Positions 8,235-16,604 of a DNA stretch of 56,985 bases are shown here, piece after piece. This DNA is from Coriobacteriaceae bacterium AM100-PB1-1D-6A (GTDB lineage: Bacteria; Actinomycetota; Coriobacteriia; Coriobacteriales; Coriobacteriaceae). The translations under genes were made by a program, and so were the position numbers. The stretch is taken from positions 1 through 56,985 of the forward strand of contig JAQDNC010000013.1 in the NCBI GenBank assembly GCA_027660625.1, written 5' to 3'. Numbering within the stretch: position 1 is the stretch's first letter; every line of letters begins with the position of its first letter. Below the pieces are notes generated by a model. The model saw only the letters and a program-made list of their open reading frames with translations, made no database searches and had not been told where the DNA came from.

Positions 8235-11200
8235 CTACTTCTTAATGCCGCGTCCTAGGCGCTTGGCGACCGATGCAACGGCCTCCTCGCTGGCCGGCCC
8301 GCAGCTCACGCAGCCGTCGTGGGCGCGCATCTGCCCGGTAACCTCGTCCATCGCGAGCGGCGCCACCTTCTCGAGCTTAAAGCCCTTACCGGCGCGCATG
8401 TTCTCCTTCGCCACGCTGATCATGAGCTTAATGCGGTTGAGCTGGTTGACCTCGGACGCGCCGGGGTCGTAGTCCACCGCGACGATATTGCTCTCGGGGT
8501 GCTGACGGCGCAGCTCCTTGATCACGGCCTTGCCCACCACGTGGTTAGGCAGGCACGCAAAGGGCTGCGTGCAGATGATGTTGGGCGCACCGTGATCGAT
8601 CAGGTCGAGCATCTCGGCCGTGAGCAACCAACCCTCGCCCATGTTGTTGCACACCGAAAGCACCGTGCGGGCCTTGTCCGCCATGGTACCGATGCGCTCG
8701 GGCGCCTCAAAGCGCTTGGACTTTTCGAGCATCTCCTCCACCGGCGTACGCATCCAGTCCACGAGCTTAATAAGCGCTTGCATGCCCGCGCGCGTAGTGG
8801 CAGAGCTTCCCAGCTCGTCCTTCTGCAGCTCGGCATTGCTCATGGAGTACAGGAAGAAGTCGAGCAGGCCCGGCACCACAGCCTCGCAGCCCTCGCGCTC
8901 GATCACGTCGACCACATGGTTGTTAGCCGTGGGGTGGAACTTGACCAAGATCTCGCCGACCACGCCCACGCGCGGCTTGGTGCCCTCGCCCACGAGCGGC
9001 ATGGTGTCGAACGCGTGGATGGCCTCGCGGCACAGCTTGGTGTAGTTGTGGCGGTTGAACTTGGGCGCCAACTTGCGGGCGCGCGCCATGTACTCCTCGT
9101 AGAGTGCGTTGGCAGCACCGGGCGTGGCCTCGTACGGACGGCAGCGATAGAGCATCTGCATCATCACGTCGCCAAAGAGCACCGCGTAGACTGCCTGCTT
9201 AAGCAGCGCCGGCGTAATCTTAAAGCCGGGGTTGTCCTCGCCCAGCGCCACGGCCGAAAGCGAGATCACCGGGATCTCGGGGTGGCCGCTCTCGCGCAGG
9301 GCCTTGCGGATGAGCGCGATGTAGTTGGTGGCACGGCAGCCGCCGCCGGTCTGGCTGATAACCACGGCCGTCTTGGACAGATCGTACCTGCCGCTCTCGA
9401 TGGCCTCCATAATCTGGCCCGTTACCAGGATCGACGGGTAGCAAATGTCATTGTTCACGTAGCGCAGGCCGGCCTCGACGGCATCGTGATCGGTCGAGGG
9501 CAGCAGCTCCAAGTTGTAGCCGGCACCGCGGAACACCTCTTTGACCAGGTCAAAGTGGATCGGCGCCATCTGCGGGCACAGGATGGTGTAGCCCTCCTCG
9601 CGCATCTGCTCGGTAAAGGGCACCTTGGGCCACGCGGTCGAAGCACTCTCGCGCTGAGCCTCAAACGTGTACTTGCGGCTCGCGAACGCGGGGGCATCCT
9701 TGGAGGGAGCCACCGGCGCGGCATCGCCCTGCTCGTAGGCCTCGCCCGCGGCCGTGGCCTCGGCCAGGCGCTCGGCCTCCTGGTCCTTAAGCGCGGCCAT
9801 GAGCGAGCGGATGCGGATGCGCGCGGCACCCAGGTTGGATACCTCGTCGATCTTGAGCACGGTGTAGATCTTGCCGCTGGCTTCCAGAATCTCCTGCACC
9901 TGATCGGTGGTCAGGGCGTCCAGACCGCAGCCGAAAGAGTTGAGCTGGATCAGGTCCAGGTCGTTGCGCATCGTCACAAAACGGGCGACGGCGTACAGGC
10001 GGCTGTGGTACATCCACTGGTCGACGACGCGGATGGGGCGCTCGGGCTTCACCAGATGCGCGAGCGAATCCTCGGTAAAGACCGCAAAGCCAAAGCTCGA
10101 GATAAGCTCAGGCAGGGCATGGTTGATCTCGGGGTCGTTATGGTAGGGACGACCGGCGAGCACGATGCCGTGACCGCCATGGTCCTCGACCCACTTAAGA
10201 GCCTCCTCGCCCATGGTCTGGATGTCCTCGTGGAAACGCGCATCGGCCTCAAAGGCGGCGTTGACGGCGGCATCGACCTCGGAGCGCGTGATCTTGGGTC
10301 CACGCACGCGACCGCGACCGGCTTGCGCATCGGCCACGCGGTCGACGGCGAGCACCTGGTACAGGCGGCGCTTGAGCTCGGTCTTGTCGTGATAGGGCAC
10401 AAACGGGTACAGGAACTCGATGTTCTGCTCGCGAATCTCGTCGATATTGAGCGCCAGCGCCGTGGGGTAGCTCATGACGATGGGGCAGTTATAGCAGTTG
10501 CCGGCGGTCGGATCCTCCTTGCGCTCCCAGCGCACGCACGGCATCCAGATAAAGTCGACGTCGCGGTCGATAAGGTTCATCACGTGGCCGTGGCTCATCT
10601 TGGCCGGATAGCATACGCTCTCGGACGGCATGGACTCGATACCCGCCTGGTAGGTCTTCTTGCTCGACTGGTCGGACAACTGCACGCTAAAGCCCAGGCG
10701 CGTAAAGAACGCGTGCCAGAAGGGGTAGTTCTCGTACATGTTGAGCGCGCGCGGGATACCCACGGTGCCGCGCGGGGCCTCGTCGGGGCTCAGCACCTCG
10801 CGGTTAAAGAGCAGCTCGTTTTTCTTTTTGAAGAGGTTGGGGGCCTCGGTCTTCTGCTTTTTGTGGCCGGCACCCTTCTCGCAGCGGTTACCGGTAATGA
10901 AGCGCCTGCCGCCGCCAAAGTCGTTGACGGTGAGCTGGCAGTTGTTGGAGCAACGTCCGCAGCGGACGTGTTTTTGCGTCACGGTGAGGTGCGCGATATC
11001 CTCGGCAGAAAGAATGGTCGAGGTGCCGTCGGCGCCGGCGCGATCGCGGGCGAGCAGGGCCGCACCGTAGGCGCCCATGCAGCCGGCGATGTCGGGGCGC
11101 ACGGCATGCACGCCGGTGAGCTGCTCAAACGCGCGCAGCGTGGCATCGGACATAAAGGTGCCACCCTGGACGATCACCTGACTGCCGATCTCCTTGGGGT

Positions 11201-13016
11201 CGCGCAGCTTAATGACCTTGAACAGGGCATTCTTGATGACAGAATAGGACAGGCCGGCCGCGATGTCGCCCACCGTGGCGCCTTCCTTTTGCGCCTGCTT
11301 GACGCGCGAGTTCATAAAGACCGTGCAGCGGCTGCCCAGGTCGACCGGGGCCTTGGCGTGGATGGCGGCATCGGCAAACGCGCGCACGTCCATGTCCATG
11401 GAGACGGCGAAGCTCTCGATAAAGCTGCCGCAGCCCGACGAGCAGGCCTCATTGAGCATGATGTGCTCGATGACGCCGTCCTTGACGCGCAGGCACTTCA
11501 TGTCCTGGCCGCCAATGTCCAGAATGAACTCGACGCCGGGCAGGAACGCCTTGGCGCCGCGCAGGTGTGCGACAGTCTCGATCTCGCCGGAGTCGGCCTT
11601 GAGAGCCTCGATGAGCAGCGCCTCGCCGTAGCCCGTGGTGGTCACGTGGCCGATGGTGCAGCCCGCGGGAATGTGGTTGTAGAAATCGGCCATGATGACC
11701 TTGGCCGTGCCCAGGATGTCGCCGTTGTTGTTGCCGTACCAGGTGTGCAACAGCTGGCCGTCCTCGCCCACGAGTGCAGCCTTCATGGTGGTGGAACCGG
11801 CGTCGATGCCGATGAACACGCGGCCGGTGTAGCCGTCGAGCTTGCCCTTGGGGACGACTTCCTGGTCGTGGCGGGTTTTGAACTCAGCAAAGTCCTCGTC
11901 GGTGGCAAAGAGCGGATCCAGGCGCTCGACCTCGGCACCCTGCGTGTCGCCTAAGCTGTCGATAGCCTCGATGAGCTGCGGGAACGTGCTGAGCTTGTTG
12001 GACTCGTGCGCCATGGCGGCGCCGCTTGCCACAAACAGATGGGCGTTTTGGGGCACAATGCGGTGCTCCTCGTCCAGGTTGAGCGTGAGGTAGAAGCGGT
12101 GGCGCAGCTCGGAAAGATACTGCAGCGGGCCGCCCAGGAAGGCGACGTTGCCGCGGATGGGGCGGCCGCACGCCAGGCCCGAGATGGTCTGGGTCACGAC
12201 AGCCTGGAAGATGGAGGCGGCCACGTCCTCGGGGCGGGCGCCCTCGTTGAGCAGCGGCTGCACGTCGGTCTTGGCAAAAACGCCGCAGCGGCTGGCGATG
12301 GGATAGATGGTGGTGGCGTTGGCCGCGAGCTCGTTGAGGCCACTGGCGTCGGTGTGCAGCAGGGTTGCCATCTGATCGATGAACGCGCCCGTACCGCCGG
12401 CGCAGGTACCGTTCATGCGCTGTTCGATGCCGTTGTCGAAGTAGATGATCTTGGCGTCTTCGCCACCCAACTCGATGGCGACGTCGGTGGCCGGGATAAG
12501 GGTCTCGACGGCGCGCTTACTGGCGATGACCTCCTGGACAAACTCCAGGTCGAGCCACTGGGACAGCAGCAGGCCACCCGAGCCGGTGATGGCGCAGGTC
12601 ATCTGGGCCGTCGGCAGCACGGTCGCAGCGCCCTCGAACAGGTCGCGGGCGCAGGCACGGACGTCGGTGTGGTGGCGCTGGTACTTGGCGTAGACGATCT
12701 GGTTGTCGTCGTTAAGCACGGCGAGCTTAACGGTGGTGGAGCCCACGTCGATGCCCAGGTGCAGGTTGCCACGAGCGTTCTCGGGGTTGAAGATCGCGCC
12801 TTCGGGGGCGTGGGCGGCGGCTACGGGCTCAGCGGCGGTGGCGGGCTCACTGGCGATGGACGTCTCCCCTGCCGCGTTCTTGGCATCGGCAACTGCCTCG
12901 GCGACCTTCTCGGCAGCGGCAGTCGCGGCCTTCTGCGCGGCGTCCACCACGGCGGGCGCGGCCTCGCGTGCGGCAGCGACCATGCGGTCCTTGATGCCCT
13001 CGACGAGTTTGCTCAT
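8235..13016 (-). CDS. Acyl-CoA dehydratase activase fusion (two BadF/BcrA domains, DUF2229, HgdB-like)
   Basis: A 1593-residue protein. Residues 1-80 are an Ala/Glu/Lys-rich amphipathic extension. Two BadF/BadG/BcrA ATPase domains follow, with phosphate motifs GIDVGSTTVK (about 88-97) and GIDAGSTTMK (about 403) and the cysteine motifs GTCAGGTGAF and ACSSGCGSF that hold a [4Fe-4S] cluster at the dimer interface in HgdC-type activators. Near 686 is CGRCSNNCQ, then a DUF2229 region with GTVGIPRALNMYE, and a C-terminal half resembling the HgdB dehydratase subunit, ending CVSCGP (about 1566). HgdC activators inject an ATP-driven electron into 2-hydroxyacyl-CoA dehydratases; these giant fusions are common in anaerobes but their substrate is unknown. 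It lies 11 bp behind a TetR gene and is probably controlled by it. Confidence 0.9.
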   Translation of the reverse strand: MSKLVEGIKDRMVAAAREAAPAVVDAAQKAATAAAEKVAEAVADAKNAAGETSIASEPATAAEPVAAAHAPEGAIFNPENARGNLHLGIDVGSTTVKLAVLNDDNQIVYAKYQRHHTDVRACARDLFEGAATVLPTAQMTCAITGSGGLLLSQWLDLEFVQEVIASKRAVETLIPATDVAIELGGEDAKIIYFDNGIEQRMNGTCAGGTGAFIDQMATLLHTDASGLNELAANATTIYPIASRCGVFAKTDVQPLLNEGARPEDVAASIFQAVVTQTISGLACGRPIRGNVAFLGGPLQYLSELRHRFYLTLNLDEEHRIVPQNAHLFVASGAAMAHESNKLSTFPQLIEAIDSLGDTQGAEVERLDPLFATDEDFAEFKTRHDQEVVPKGKLDGYTGRVFIGIDAGSTTMKAALVGEDGQLLHTWYGNNNGDILGTAKVIMADFYNHIPAGCTIGHVTTTGYGEALLIEALKADSGEIETVAHLRGAKAFLPGVEFILDIGGQDMKCLRVKDGVIEHIMLNEACSSGCGSFIESFAVSMDMDVRAFADAAIHAKAPVDLGSRCTVFMNSRVKQAQKEGATVGDIAAGLSYSVIKNALFKVIKLRDPKEIGSQVIVQGGTFMSDATLRAFEQLTGVHAVRPDIAGCMGAYGAALLARDRAGADGTSTILSAEDIAHLTVTQKHVRCGRCSNNCQLTVNDFGGGRRFITGNRCEKGAGHKKQKTEAPNLFKKKNELLFNREVLSPDEAPRGTVGIPRALNMYENYPFWHAFFTRLGFSVQLSDQSSKKTYQAGIESMPSESVCYPAKMSHGHVMNLIDRDVDFIWMPCVRWERKEDPTAGNCYNCPIVMSYPTALALNIDEIREQNIEFLYPFVPYHDKTELKRRLYQVLAVDRVADAQAGRGRVRGPKITRSEVDAAVNAAFEADARFHEDIQTMGEEALKWVEDHGGHGIVLAGRPYHNDPEINHALPELISSFGFAVFTEDSLAHLVKPERPIRVVDQWMYHSRLYAVARFVTMRNDLDLIQLNSFGCGLDALTTDQVQEILEASGKIYTVLKIDEVSNLGAARIRIRSLMAALKDQEAERLAEATAAGEAYEQGDAAPVAPSKDAPAFASRKYTFEAQRESASTAWPKVPFTEQMREEGYTILCPQMAPIHFDLVKEVFRGAGYNLELLPSTDHDAVEAGLRYVNNDICYPSILVTGQIMEAIESGRYDLSKTAVVISQTGGGCRATNYIALIRKALRESGHPEIPVISLSAVALGEDNPGFKITPALLKQAVYAVLFGDVMMQMLYRCRPYEATPGAANALYEEYMARARKLAPKFNRHNYTKLCREAIHAFDTMPLVGEGTKPRVGVVGEILVKFHPTANNHVVDVIEREGCEAVVPGLLDFFLYSMSNAELQKDELGSSATTRAGMQALIKLVDWMRTPVEEMLEKSKRFEAPERIGTMADKARTVLSVCNNMGEGWLLTAEMLDLIDHGAPNIICTQPFACLPNHVVGKAVIKELRRQHPESNIVAVDYDPGASEVNQLNRIKLMISVAKENMRAGKGFKLEKVAPLAMDEVTGQMRAHDGCVSCGPASEEAVASVAKRLGRGIKK

Positions 13017-13027
13017 TGTCTCTCCTC

Positions 13028-13738
13028 TTAGTTGTTGGACTCGACGGTTGCGGCGGTGTCGACCGCGTCCTCGAGCTGCAAGTTCAATAGCTTCATGCCG
13101 TATTCCGGAACGTTGATATCGATGGGTTGGCCATACAAGTCACCAGGGCGCACAAAAGCGAGCACCGTCATAATGCGCGCCATGGCCTCGGGCGATTCGG
13201 TGAGCCCACGCTCAAACCAGCGCTGAATCATGCCGACCTCGGCACTCACGACGTAGGTGACGTAGTAGTCAAAGAACGTGCCCAGCGCCAAGCCCAAAAT
13301 GCCCGTCTGCGCACGCGGCACCACAGCCTCACGAGCGGTGTCGATGATCCTTTTAATGAAAGCTTGGTCGCCGCCCGGACCCAGCAGCGCACCGATTAAG
13401 TCGCGGTTGGCCGCAAGATAACGCAGCAAATCAACCGAACCGGGCGCCGGCTCGAGCTCATCGATGTTGTGATAGAGATCGGGCAGCTGAGCTGCGGTGA
13501 TGAGCTCAATGCGCTCACGGATCTCGGCCAGCAAGCCGTCCTCGATTTGATTGATAAAGTCGGGAATATCGCGGTAGTGCGAATAGAACGTGCGGCGCGT
13601 AAGGCCGGCACGCTCGGTGAGCGACGCGACGTTAATGCGCGAAAGATCGCCGCTTTCGGCAAGTTCGCTGGCAAGCGCCTGGCGAAGGGCACGCTGCGAG
13701 CGAAGGGACCGGCGATCGCATTTCTCGAGCTGGGACAA
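13028..13738 (-). CDS. TetR-family regulator, TTG start
   Basis: A 236-residue TetR/AcrR-type repressor. The N-terminal helix-turn-helix (about residues 38-58) reads ASLTERAGLTRRTFYSHYRD; the C-terminal part is the usual all-helical ligand and dimer domain with GTFFDYYVTYVVS. The start is TTG at 13738, chosen because an AGGAGG site lies 6 nt upstream and no ATG is available nearby. The gene ends 11 bp before the activase gene, so both form one operon. Two dyads upstream, CTGTGC/GCACAG and TGCACAC/GTGTGCA, look like its own operators, which would make the operon autoregulated. Ligand unknown; an acyl-CoA or fatty acid would fit the neighbour (inference). Confidence 0.85.
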   Translation of the reverse strand: MSQLEKCDRRSLRSQRALRQALASELAESGDLSRINVASLTERAGLTRRTFYSHYRDIPDFINQIEDGLLAEIRERIELITAAQLPDLYHNIDELEPAPGSVDLLRYLAANRDLIGALLGPGGDQAFIKRIIDTAREAVVPRAQTGILGLALGTFFDYYVTYVVSAEVGMIQRWFERGLTESPEAMARIMTVLAFVRPGDLYGQPIDINVPEYGMKLLNLQLEDAVDTAATVESNN

Positions 13739-13759
13739 GCGTCCTCCTTGTTACTCAGC

Positions 13760-13804
13760 CTGTGCGCTATTGCACAGTGCGAGTATTATTGCACACCGTG
13801 TGCA
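13760..13804 (-). promoter_or_regulatory. Paired dyad operators upstream of tetR
   Basis: CTGTGC-6-GCACAG (13760-13777) and TGCACAC-1-GTGTGCA (13790-13804) share the half-site TGTGCA/TGCACA, spaced about 28 bp centre to centre. They lie 22-66 bp upstream of the TTG start and overlap the place where the promoter must be. Confidence 0.55.
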
Positions 13805-13828
13805 CCAACACGTAAAGGCAATATTTTG

Positions 13829-13860
13829 GATGTGACAAAGGGCAGCCCCTTTGTCACATC
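13829..13860. repeat. TGTGACAAAGG palindrome, copy 1
   Basis: GATGTGACAAAGGG (13829-13842) and its exact complement (13847-13860) form a 14-bp stem with a 4-nt loop. A close copy lies at 14240-14268, so the two bracket the small-peptide locus. Confidence 0.7.
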
Positions 13861-13889
13861 CCGCCTGGCTTTTGGAGCGGCATTGCCGA

Positions 13890-13918
13890 TTGTTCAAAAT
13901 GTCATTCGTGGGTAGAAT
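13890..13918 (+). promoter_or_regulatory. Promoter of a candidate antisense RNA
   Basis: TTGTTC (13890-13895), 17-bp spacer, TAGAAT (13913-13918). It points toward the 3' end of the small peptide gene on the opposite strand and no plus-strand gene follows, so its transcript would be non-coding and antisense. Confidence 0.5.
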
Positions 13919-13923
13919 AGTGT

Positions 13924-14012
13924 CGACGGCAGCCCAAGTTCTGGAAAGCTGGGCAGCGCCGTTGTTTGCATTAGGGGGTCAACGCCTTAGCGGCGGCGAC
14001 CCCTTCTGTTGC
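13924..14012 (+). ncRNA. Candidate antisense RNA (antitoxin-like), about 85-90 nt
   Basis: Predicted from the promoter at 13890-13918. The RNA would form a first hairpin (GCCCA...TGGGC, about 13929-13963) and a second one with GGGGTC (13975-13980) and GACCCC (13999-14004) followed by TTCTGTT, a weak terminator. The second hairpin overlaps the last codons of the 41-residue peptide gene on the other strand, giving at least 20 nt of perfect complementarity to its mRNA. This is the layout of RatA- or SR4-like antitoxin RNAs. No transcript evidence is available here. Confidence 0.4.
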
Positions 14013-14112
14013 GCTTCGAACGCTGCTTGAGTGCCTCGGAAAGGCCGACAAGCGCCGTGAAGAACGAGACCAGAGCGGTCAGAAGTCTCACGAAATCAAT
14101 CAGATCAGTCAT
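13987..14112 (-). CDS. 41-residue hydrophobic peptide, candidate type I toxin
   Basis: ATG at 14112 with a very strong ribosome site (GGGAGGTGAT, 5-6 nt upstream) opens a 41-codon frame ending TAA at 13987: a short acidic start (MTDLID), one membrane helix (about residues 7-28, FVRLLTALVSFFTALVGL) and a basic tail (KQRSKRNRRGRRR). This is the shape of type I toxins and small stress membrane peptides (TisB, TxpA, Fst types), although I see no direct sequence match. The leader can fold CCTCC (complement of 14134-14138) onto the GGAGG of the ribosome site, which would hold translation back, again typical of such toxins. A LexA-like box and promoter lie upstream, a convergent promoter downstream. 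Confidence 0.6.
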   Translation of the reverse strand: MTDLIDFVRLLTALVSFFTALVGLSEALKQRSKRNRRGRRR

Positions 14113-14176
14113 GGGCATCACCTCCCATCAGATGGAGGGCGTTGCCCGGCACATGGAACTGCCGCCAACAGCATCA

Positions 14177-14216
14177 ATTCTATCAAAGCGCAGTTAGGTA
14201 TGCGAATGTTTGTTCG
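14177..14216 (-). promoter_or_regulatory. Promoter with LexA-like (SOS) box for the small peptide
   Basis: On the minus strand TTCGCA (complement of 14201-14206), 18-bp spacer and TAGAAT (complement of 14177-14182) form a promoter about 65 bp upstream of the peptide start. CGAATGTTTGTTCG (14203-14216) overlaps the -35 element and differs from the Gram-positive SOS consensus CGAAC-4-GTTCG at one of ten fixed positions. Confidence 0.5.
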
Positions 14217-14239
14217 TATTTCAAGAGACCAGGGTCACC

Positions 14240-14268
14240 TGTGACAAAGGGGCTGTCCTTTTGTCACA
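14240..14268. repeat. TGTGACAAAGG palindrome, copy 2
   Basis: TGTGACAAAGG (14240-14250) pairs with CCTTTTGTCACA (14257-14268) with one bulged T. It touches the stop codon of the HAD gene and may end its transcript. Related to 13829-13860. Confidence 0.65.
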
Positions 14269-15126
14269 TTATTCGATGACGGTGCGAGAGTTTTGCTTGC
14301 GCATGGTGGCGAGCATGTGTTTGGGGACGGCGTGGACCATGCAGCTGCCGATGGTCGCGCTCGCGGCGGCCTTAGCTGCATCGCTTGCGTTTTTGGTCGC
14401 GTAGCTGTGGCGGAAACGCTTGAGCATGGCGATGTCGTTGCCGCCGTCGCCGTAGACCGCGACCTCGTTCTCGGCAATGCCGTAGTAGCCCGCCAGCCAG
14501 GCCACGCTCTCGCCCTTGTTGCACGCCACGTCCGTGATTTCGAACATCACCGGATCGAACGGCGCGTTGACCACGCGGTCCGAGCGCTCGGCCAAATACG
14601 CCTTAAGGTCGCGCTCCAGCTCGGGCGAGGTCACGCGGCAGTTGATCTTGCACACATCGTGGCGCAGGATGTCGCCGATCGACTGGTCGAAATACTGTTC
14701 CTCGTGATACCCGCCGCGCGCACGCATGCCGCGCATCACAATACGCTTGATGGGGCTGTCCTTTTTAAAGCCCGCCTGGTGCATCTCGAACGACCCACTC
14801 GAGAACATGCCATCGGGTGTGGAGCAATCAAAGCAAATGCCCGGGAATGCCTTGAGCAGCTCCTCGGTAACCTGCGGATCGATGGTCCAGGTTTTGAGCA
14901 CCTCGCCATGACTGTCGCGCACGATTGATCCATTGGAGCAGCAGGCGTCAAGCGCCAGGCCCGTAAAGCCATGCTCGCCGATCGGCAGCGTCGAGCGTCC
15001 GGTCGCGGGAACCACATGCAGGCCAGCCTCGGTCAGCTCGCGAATGGCGCGGCGGATGGTTCCGTCGGCCTCGTGCAGGGCGTTCAGCAGCGTTCCGTCT
15101 AAGTCACTCGCAAACATCTTGATCAT
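14269..15126 (-). CDS. Cof-type HAD phosphatase
   Basis: A 285-residue haloacid-dehalogenase hydrolase of the Cof/YbjI (HAD-IIB) type that removes phosphate from sugar phosphates or similar small metabolites. Motif I is FASDLDGTLL (both catalytic Asp near residues 8-10), motif II is VVPATGRS, and motif IV is VAVYGDGGNDIAML; the C2-type cap lies between. The invariant Lys of motif III is in the NKGESVAWL stretch. A GTG at 15132 could also start it; I prefer the ATG at 15126, since the AAGGAG site fits either. It is monocistronic. Substrate cannot be told. Confidence 0.87.
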   Translation of the reverse strand: MIKMFASDLDGTLLNALHEADGTIRRAIRELTEAGLHVVPATGRSTLPIGEHGFTGLALDACCSNGSIVRDSHGEVLKTWTIDPQVTEELLKAFPGICFDCSTPDGMFSSGSFEMHQAGFKKDSPIKRIVMRGMRARGGYHEEQYFDQSIGDILRHDVCKINCRVTSPELERDLKAYLAERSDRVVNAPFDPVMFEITDVACNKGESVAWLAGYYGIAENEVAVYGDGGNDIAMLKRFRHSYATKNASDAAKAAASATIGSCMVHAVPKHMLATMRKQNSRTVIE

Positions 15127-15240
15127 GGGCACGCCTCTCCTTCGTCTGCACGATATTGTAGACGAGAACGGGCGTGCCCAAACAATGGCGTCCCGGCGCG
15201 GCGTGCCACTGCCTCCACAAATTCATGGTGCCCCAACGCG

Positions 15241-16503
15241 TTAAGACAATCGCCACAAGCGACTTTTCAGCCGATAAAACAGCGCCGTCGTCAACGTCAG
15301 CACCGCCAACATGCCTGCGAATACAATCGCCGGTGTCCATCGATCATATGCGAGCCCATAAACCAATTGGCCAATAGGCGTCGCACAAGAAAGCGTCATA
15401 TAAACGAGTGCCAGCACTTTTCCGCAAAGTTCCTTTGGCGCTGACCGCTGAACAAATGAAACGATTTCGACCGATGTAATGCTTGCCCACGCCATGACCC
15501 ATGCCGAGCCGGCCGCAAGCGCGACAAACGCAAATTCGTTGGGACCGCTCAGTAGCGTGACAATAATCGGTACGACTCCTAAACAGATCATCGCAACATA
15601 TCGACATATGCCCTTGAAGGAAAAACGATGCGGCCAAATACCGACCAAACCACTGCCGACAAGACCACCTAAGCCCATAGCCACCTCAATAATCCCAACA
15701 AAGGATGACTGCATTCCGAGATGCTTTGCAACAATAACGGGAGCACCAATCGTTAACCCAACTAACGCAAGGTTCAAAATAGCCGCAATCAAAAACACAA
15801 CGAGCAATGATGAGTTTTGAGACAGATACCGAATCAACTCCCGAAAATCGTTTCGGCGTGTCGTACGAGTCGCGCCGTCTCCCATCGTTTCAGATGAGGC
15901 ATTTTGCTTGAGTGCGCCCCCGAACAGCAGGGCTGAAATCGTAAACGTCAACGCCGCGGTTTCGCATAGAGTATCGATACCAAAGCACCCATAGACTGCC
16001 GTCCCGACTACAGGCCCCAAGATATTGCTCATCATGATTATCTGCGAGACCAACGCAGTGGCACGCTCAACCTTTTCTTGGCCCGTCATGCGCACCGCCT
16101 CAATTTGAAGCATCGGTTTCAGCAGCGATTGGATGCCATATTGGACGCAAAGCATTGCTGCCACGACAACCGCAAGAGGCAGCGAACGCTTCATGGGGAT
16201 AAACAGCAGTGATGCAGCCATCAGAACAATGCCGAGTACCACAAGAACCCCGCGATGTCTTCCCCGATCCGCCAAAATCCCGCCAACCGGAGTCGCGAGC
16301 ACGCCCGGTATGAACGCTATCGCCGCGACGGCGCCATATAACGTTGAGGAGCCGCTGCAATCGAACAAGTAAAGCGGGCACGCAAAGCACAGTGCCGACA
16401 GCATCGAATACGCACACAGCTGTGCAACAAGAAGACCAAATAGCCTGATAGATCGCACTGTTTTTGGCGCCAATGAAACGCTAATTCTTCGCATCCCAGC
16501 CAT
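15241..16503 (-). CDS. MFS efflux transporter
   Basis: A 420-residue, 12-span major facilitator protein. The loop between spans 2 and 3 carries the MFS motif GGILADRGRHRG, and the middle charged loop (about 195-220) is short. It resembles the MFS_3/DHA3 drug exporters. It is regulated almost certainly by the TetR protein encoded next to it: two copies of the same dyad lie in the gap between the TetR stop codon and this start. The start at 16503 has GGGGGCAGG upstream; a second ATG three codons in is possible. Exported compound unknown. Confidence 0.85.
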   Translation of the reverse strand: MAGMRRISVSLAPKTVRSIRLFGLLVAQLCAYSMLSALCFACPLYLFDCSGSSTLYGAVAAIAFIPGVLATPVGGILADRGRHRGVLVVLGIVLMAASLLFIPMKRSLPLAVVVAAMLCVQYGIQSLLKPMLQIEAVRMTGQEKVERATALVSQIIMMSNILGPVVGTAVYGCFGIDTLCETAALTFTISALLFGGALKQNASSETMGDGATRTTRRNDFRELIRYLSQNSSLLVVFLIAAILNLALVGLTIGAPVIVAKHLGMQSSFVGIIEVAMGLGGLVGSGLVGIWPHRFSFKGICRYVAMICLGVVPIIVTLLSGPNEFAFVALAAGSAWVMAWASITSVEIVSFVQRSAPKELCGKVLALVYMTLSCATPIGQLVYGLAYDRWTPAIVFAGMLAVLTLTTALFYRLKSRLWRLS

Positions 16504-16515
16504 AAGCCTGCCCCC

Positions 16516-16540
16516 AAATACATACTGTTAGTATGTATTT
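16516..16540 (-). promoter_or_regulatory. TetR operator O1
   Basis: AAATACATACT-gtt-AGTATGTATTT is a perfect dyad with 11-bp arms, 13 bp before the MFS start codon. It shares TACATAC..GTATGTA with the well-known AcrR-type operator shape. Confidence 0.8.
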
Positions 16541-16583
16541 AATGACTTGAAAAGGGCTGCCGTGGCTACCCTCACAAATCAAT

Positions 16584-16602
16584 TACATACCGTTGGTATC
16601 TA
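16584..16602 (-). promoter_or_regulatory. TetR operator O2
   Basis: TACATACC-gtt-GGTATCTA, the same dyad as O1 with two changes, with its centre about 65 bp from the O1 centre. It ends 2 bp before the tetR stop codon, so both sites lie upstream of the MFS gene and downstream of tetR. Confidence 0.7.
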
Positions 16603-16604
16603 TA

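Noticed and set aside
8319..11954. A 1211-codon plus-strand frame opposite the activase gene
   Set aside because: It is the antisense shadow of a well-supported gene; high GC and codon bias keep it open. Its protein is His/Arg/Leu-rich without any domain.
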